Below, one piece after another: positions 63,124 to 64,000 of a DNA stretch of 64,000 bases (position 1 is the stretch's first letter; every line of letters begins with the position of its first letter). A program made the translations under genes and the position numbers. Below the pieces are notes generated by a model, which saw nothing but the letters and a program-made list of their open reading frames with translations, was not told the DNA's origin and made no database searches. Source of the stretch: JBDTSW01 sp963758845 (lineage in GTDB: Bacteria; Actinomycetota; Thermoleophilia; Solirubrobacterales; 70-9); contig CAVWWX010000002.1 of NCBI GenBank assembly GCA_963758845.1, positions 1,798,001-1,862,000 of the forward strand, given 5' to 3'.

Positions 63124-64000
63124 TTAGAGCGAAGCCCAGACCTCCAGCTTGCGGGCGACCAGGGCAATTACGGCATCGGTGAACTCGGTCATCCCCGCGT
63201 GACCCCCGAGATCCGGCGTCCGGGTCCCGGAGGCGACCGTCTCAAGCACGGACTCGTACACCGCCCGCGACTGTGTCTCGGCGCCGCCGTGGTGAAGCAG
63301 CGCCCCCTCGGCCAGGATCATCGCCATCGGGTTCGCGATGTCCTTGCCCTCCAGGGCCGGGGCGGTGCCATGGGGCGCCTCGGCCATGGCGACGGTGGTC
63401 GCAAGCGAGGAGTCGAGCGCCAGCAGCACCGACTCGGCGCCGGCGATCGAACCGAACAGCGGCAGCACCAGATCCGAGAGCAGGTCGCCGTCGCGATTCA
63501 GACACGGGATCACCAGCGACTCGGTGGCCGCGCCCGTGACGAGGCCGGCGAGGGTCGCGTCGATCAGGACCGGTTCGTAGCCCACGTCGGGGTGGCGCTC
63601 TGCCGCGGCGTCCATCTCCTCCTTCAGCATCCCCTCGTATACCGGGCTGACGGTCCACTTCGGCCCGCCATAGACCCGGCCGCCCATCCGCTCTGCCTCG
63701 CGAAACGCGAACTCGGCCACGGCCCGGCAGTCCGAGCGGCGGATGGTCTCTGTGCGGTGGGCGAGCTCGTCCCCGTCGGCCTCCTCGCGCCACTGCTCGG
63801 CGCCGTAGGCGTCACCGACCGCCATGCGGCAGACCGAGATCGGGTGGTGGACGCCGGCCACGGGCGTCACGCCCGGGATGCGACGGCCGGTGCGAACGAT
63901 CACCTTCCCGTCGATCTCCTCGCGCAGGATCCGGTTGGGGCTGCCCACGTCGTCGGCGCCCTCCGGGGTGACGGTCGCGGCCTTCAGCCCCAGCCCGGTC
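63124..64000 (-). CDS. isocitrate/isopropylmalate dehydrogenase family protein (partial, runs off right edge)
   Basis: The C-terminal 290 or so residues of a beta-decarboxylating dehydrogenase. The start lies beyond 64000. Motifs: TGLGLKAATVTPEGADDVGSPNRILREEIDGKVIVRTGRRIPG, FREAERMGGRVYGGPKWTVSPVYEGMLKEEMD, and MAEAPHGTAPALEGKDIANPMAMILAEGALLHH. The GSPNR and HGTAP patterns resemble NAD(P)-isocitrate dehydrogenase-like members rather than LeuB (already present at 35 kb). Homoisocitrate or tartrate-like substrates cannot be ruled out. Confidence 0.85.
   Translation of the reverse strand, partial: TGLGLKAATVTPEGADDVGSPNRILREEIDGKVIVRTGRRIPGVTPVAGVHHPISVCRMAVGDAYGAEQWREEADGDELAHRTETIRRSDCRAVAEFAFREAERMGGRVYGGPKWTVSPVYEGMLKEEMDAAAERHPDVGYEPVLIDATLAGLVTGAATESLVIPCLNRDGDLLSDLVLPLFGSIAGAESVLLALDSSLATTVAMAEAPHGTAPALEGKDIANPMAMILAEGALLHHGGAETQSRAVYESVLETVASGTRTPDLGGHAGMTEFTDAVIALVARKLEVWASL

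Overview
The window is high-GC bacterial chromosome with densely packed genes. A complete 16S-23S-5S operon, actinobacterial-type promoters, many GTG/TTG starts, and the ImuB/DUF6504/DnaE2 and MenA-F sets point to Actinobacteriota. The 16S sequence and the lack of the usual long actinobacterial 23S insertion suggest a deep branch, probably Thermoleophilia (Solirubrobacterales/Gaiellales-like). This is inference from reading, not a database match. I saw no tRNA, CRISPR array, insertion sequence or prophage.

Layout. 1-1.8 kb: 5'-truncated view of a GMC oxidoreductase gene and a small membrane protein (minus). 1.8-5.3 kb: gatC-gatA-zincin-gatB. 5.3-6.9 kb: NDH-2 and a zinc-ribbon membrane protein. 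6.9-9.3 kb: a GT2 glycosyltransferase divergent from UDP-sulfoquinovose synthase. 9.4-13.1 kb: ilvB-ilvN and menF. 13.1-20.3 kb: menB-menA-menC and menD (minus) opposite menE (plus), with menB and menE sharing a 22-bp divergent promoter. 20.3-23.9 kb: SnoaL-like protein, ilvC, two convergent DUF4234 paralogues, a PH-like protein and a cupin. 23.9-26.7 kb: serC-serA. 26.7-29 kb: a quinone oxidoreductase and two tandem secreted Asp/Cys-rich proteins. 29-40 kb: leuA with a leucine-rich leader peptide; then an XRE-cupin regulator, leuC-leuD-methyltransferase-leuB, ilvE, cimA and a DegT aminotransferase. 40-45.8 kb: argH, 3-methyladenine glycosylase, a class A penicillin-binding protein and tyrS. 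45.8-51.1 kb: the rRNA operon. 51.2-57.5 kb: a lysyl-oxidase-fold secreted protein and an SOS-controlled imuB-DUF6504-dnaE2 mutasome. 57.5-63.1 kb: a lipoprotein and a LIV-type branched-chain amino acid transporter. Right edge: an isocitrate/isopropylmalate dehydrogenase family gene running out of the window.

Functionally the window is a branched-chain amino acid hub. IlvB/N/C, LeuA/C/D/B and IlvE are present, isoleucine is probably made through citramalate (CimA), and a LIV uptake system is nearby. Serine synthesis (SerA/C), menaquinone synthesis (MenA-F) and NDH-2, which could use that menaquinone, are also encoded. The most interesting item is a trans-aconitate-methyltransferase-like gene fused by 4-bp overlaps between leuD and leuB. 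Next come the leuA leader peptide, whose Leu-codon run can pair with the leuA ribosome-binding region, and a candidate second leader before cimA.

Two global properties matter to a reader. First, many genes have a TANNNT-like -10 box 6-10 nt before the start codon, implying widespread leaderless transcription; starts were chosen with this in mind. Second, at least five otherwise intact genes (gatA, a DUF6529-like gene, menD, a quinone oxidoreductase, the lysyl-oxidase-like gene) carry single-base frameshifts, mostly an extra G or C in a GGG/CCC run. I read these as probable sequencing or assembly errors, not gene decay.
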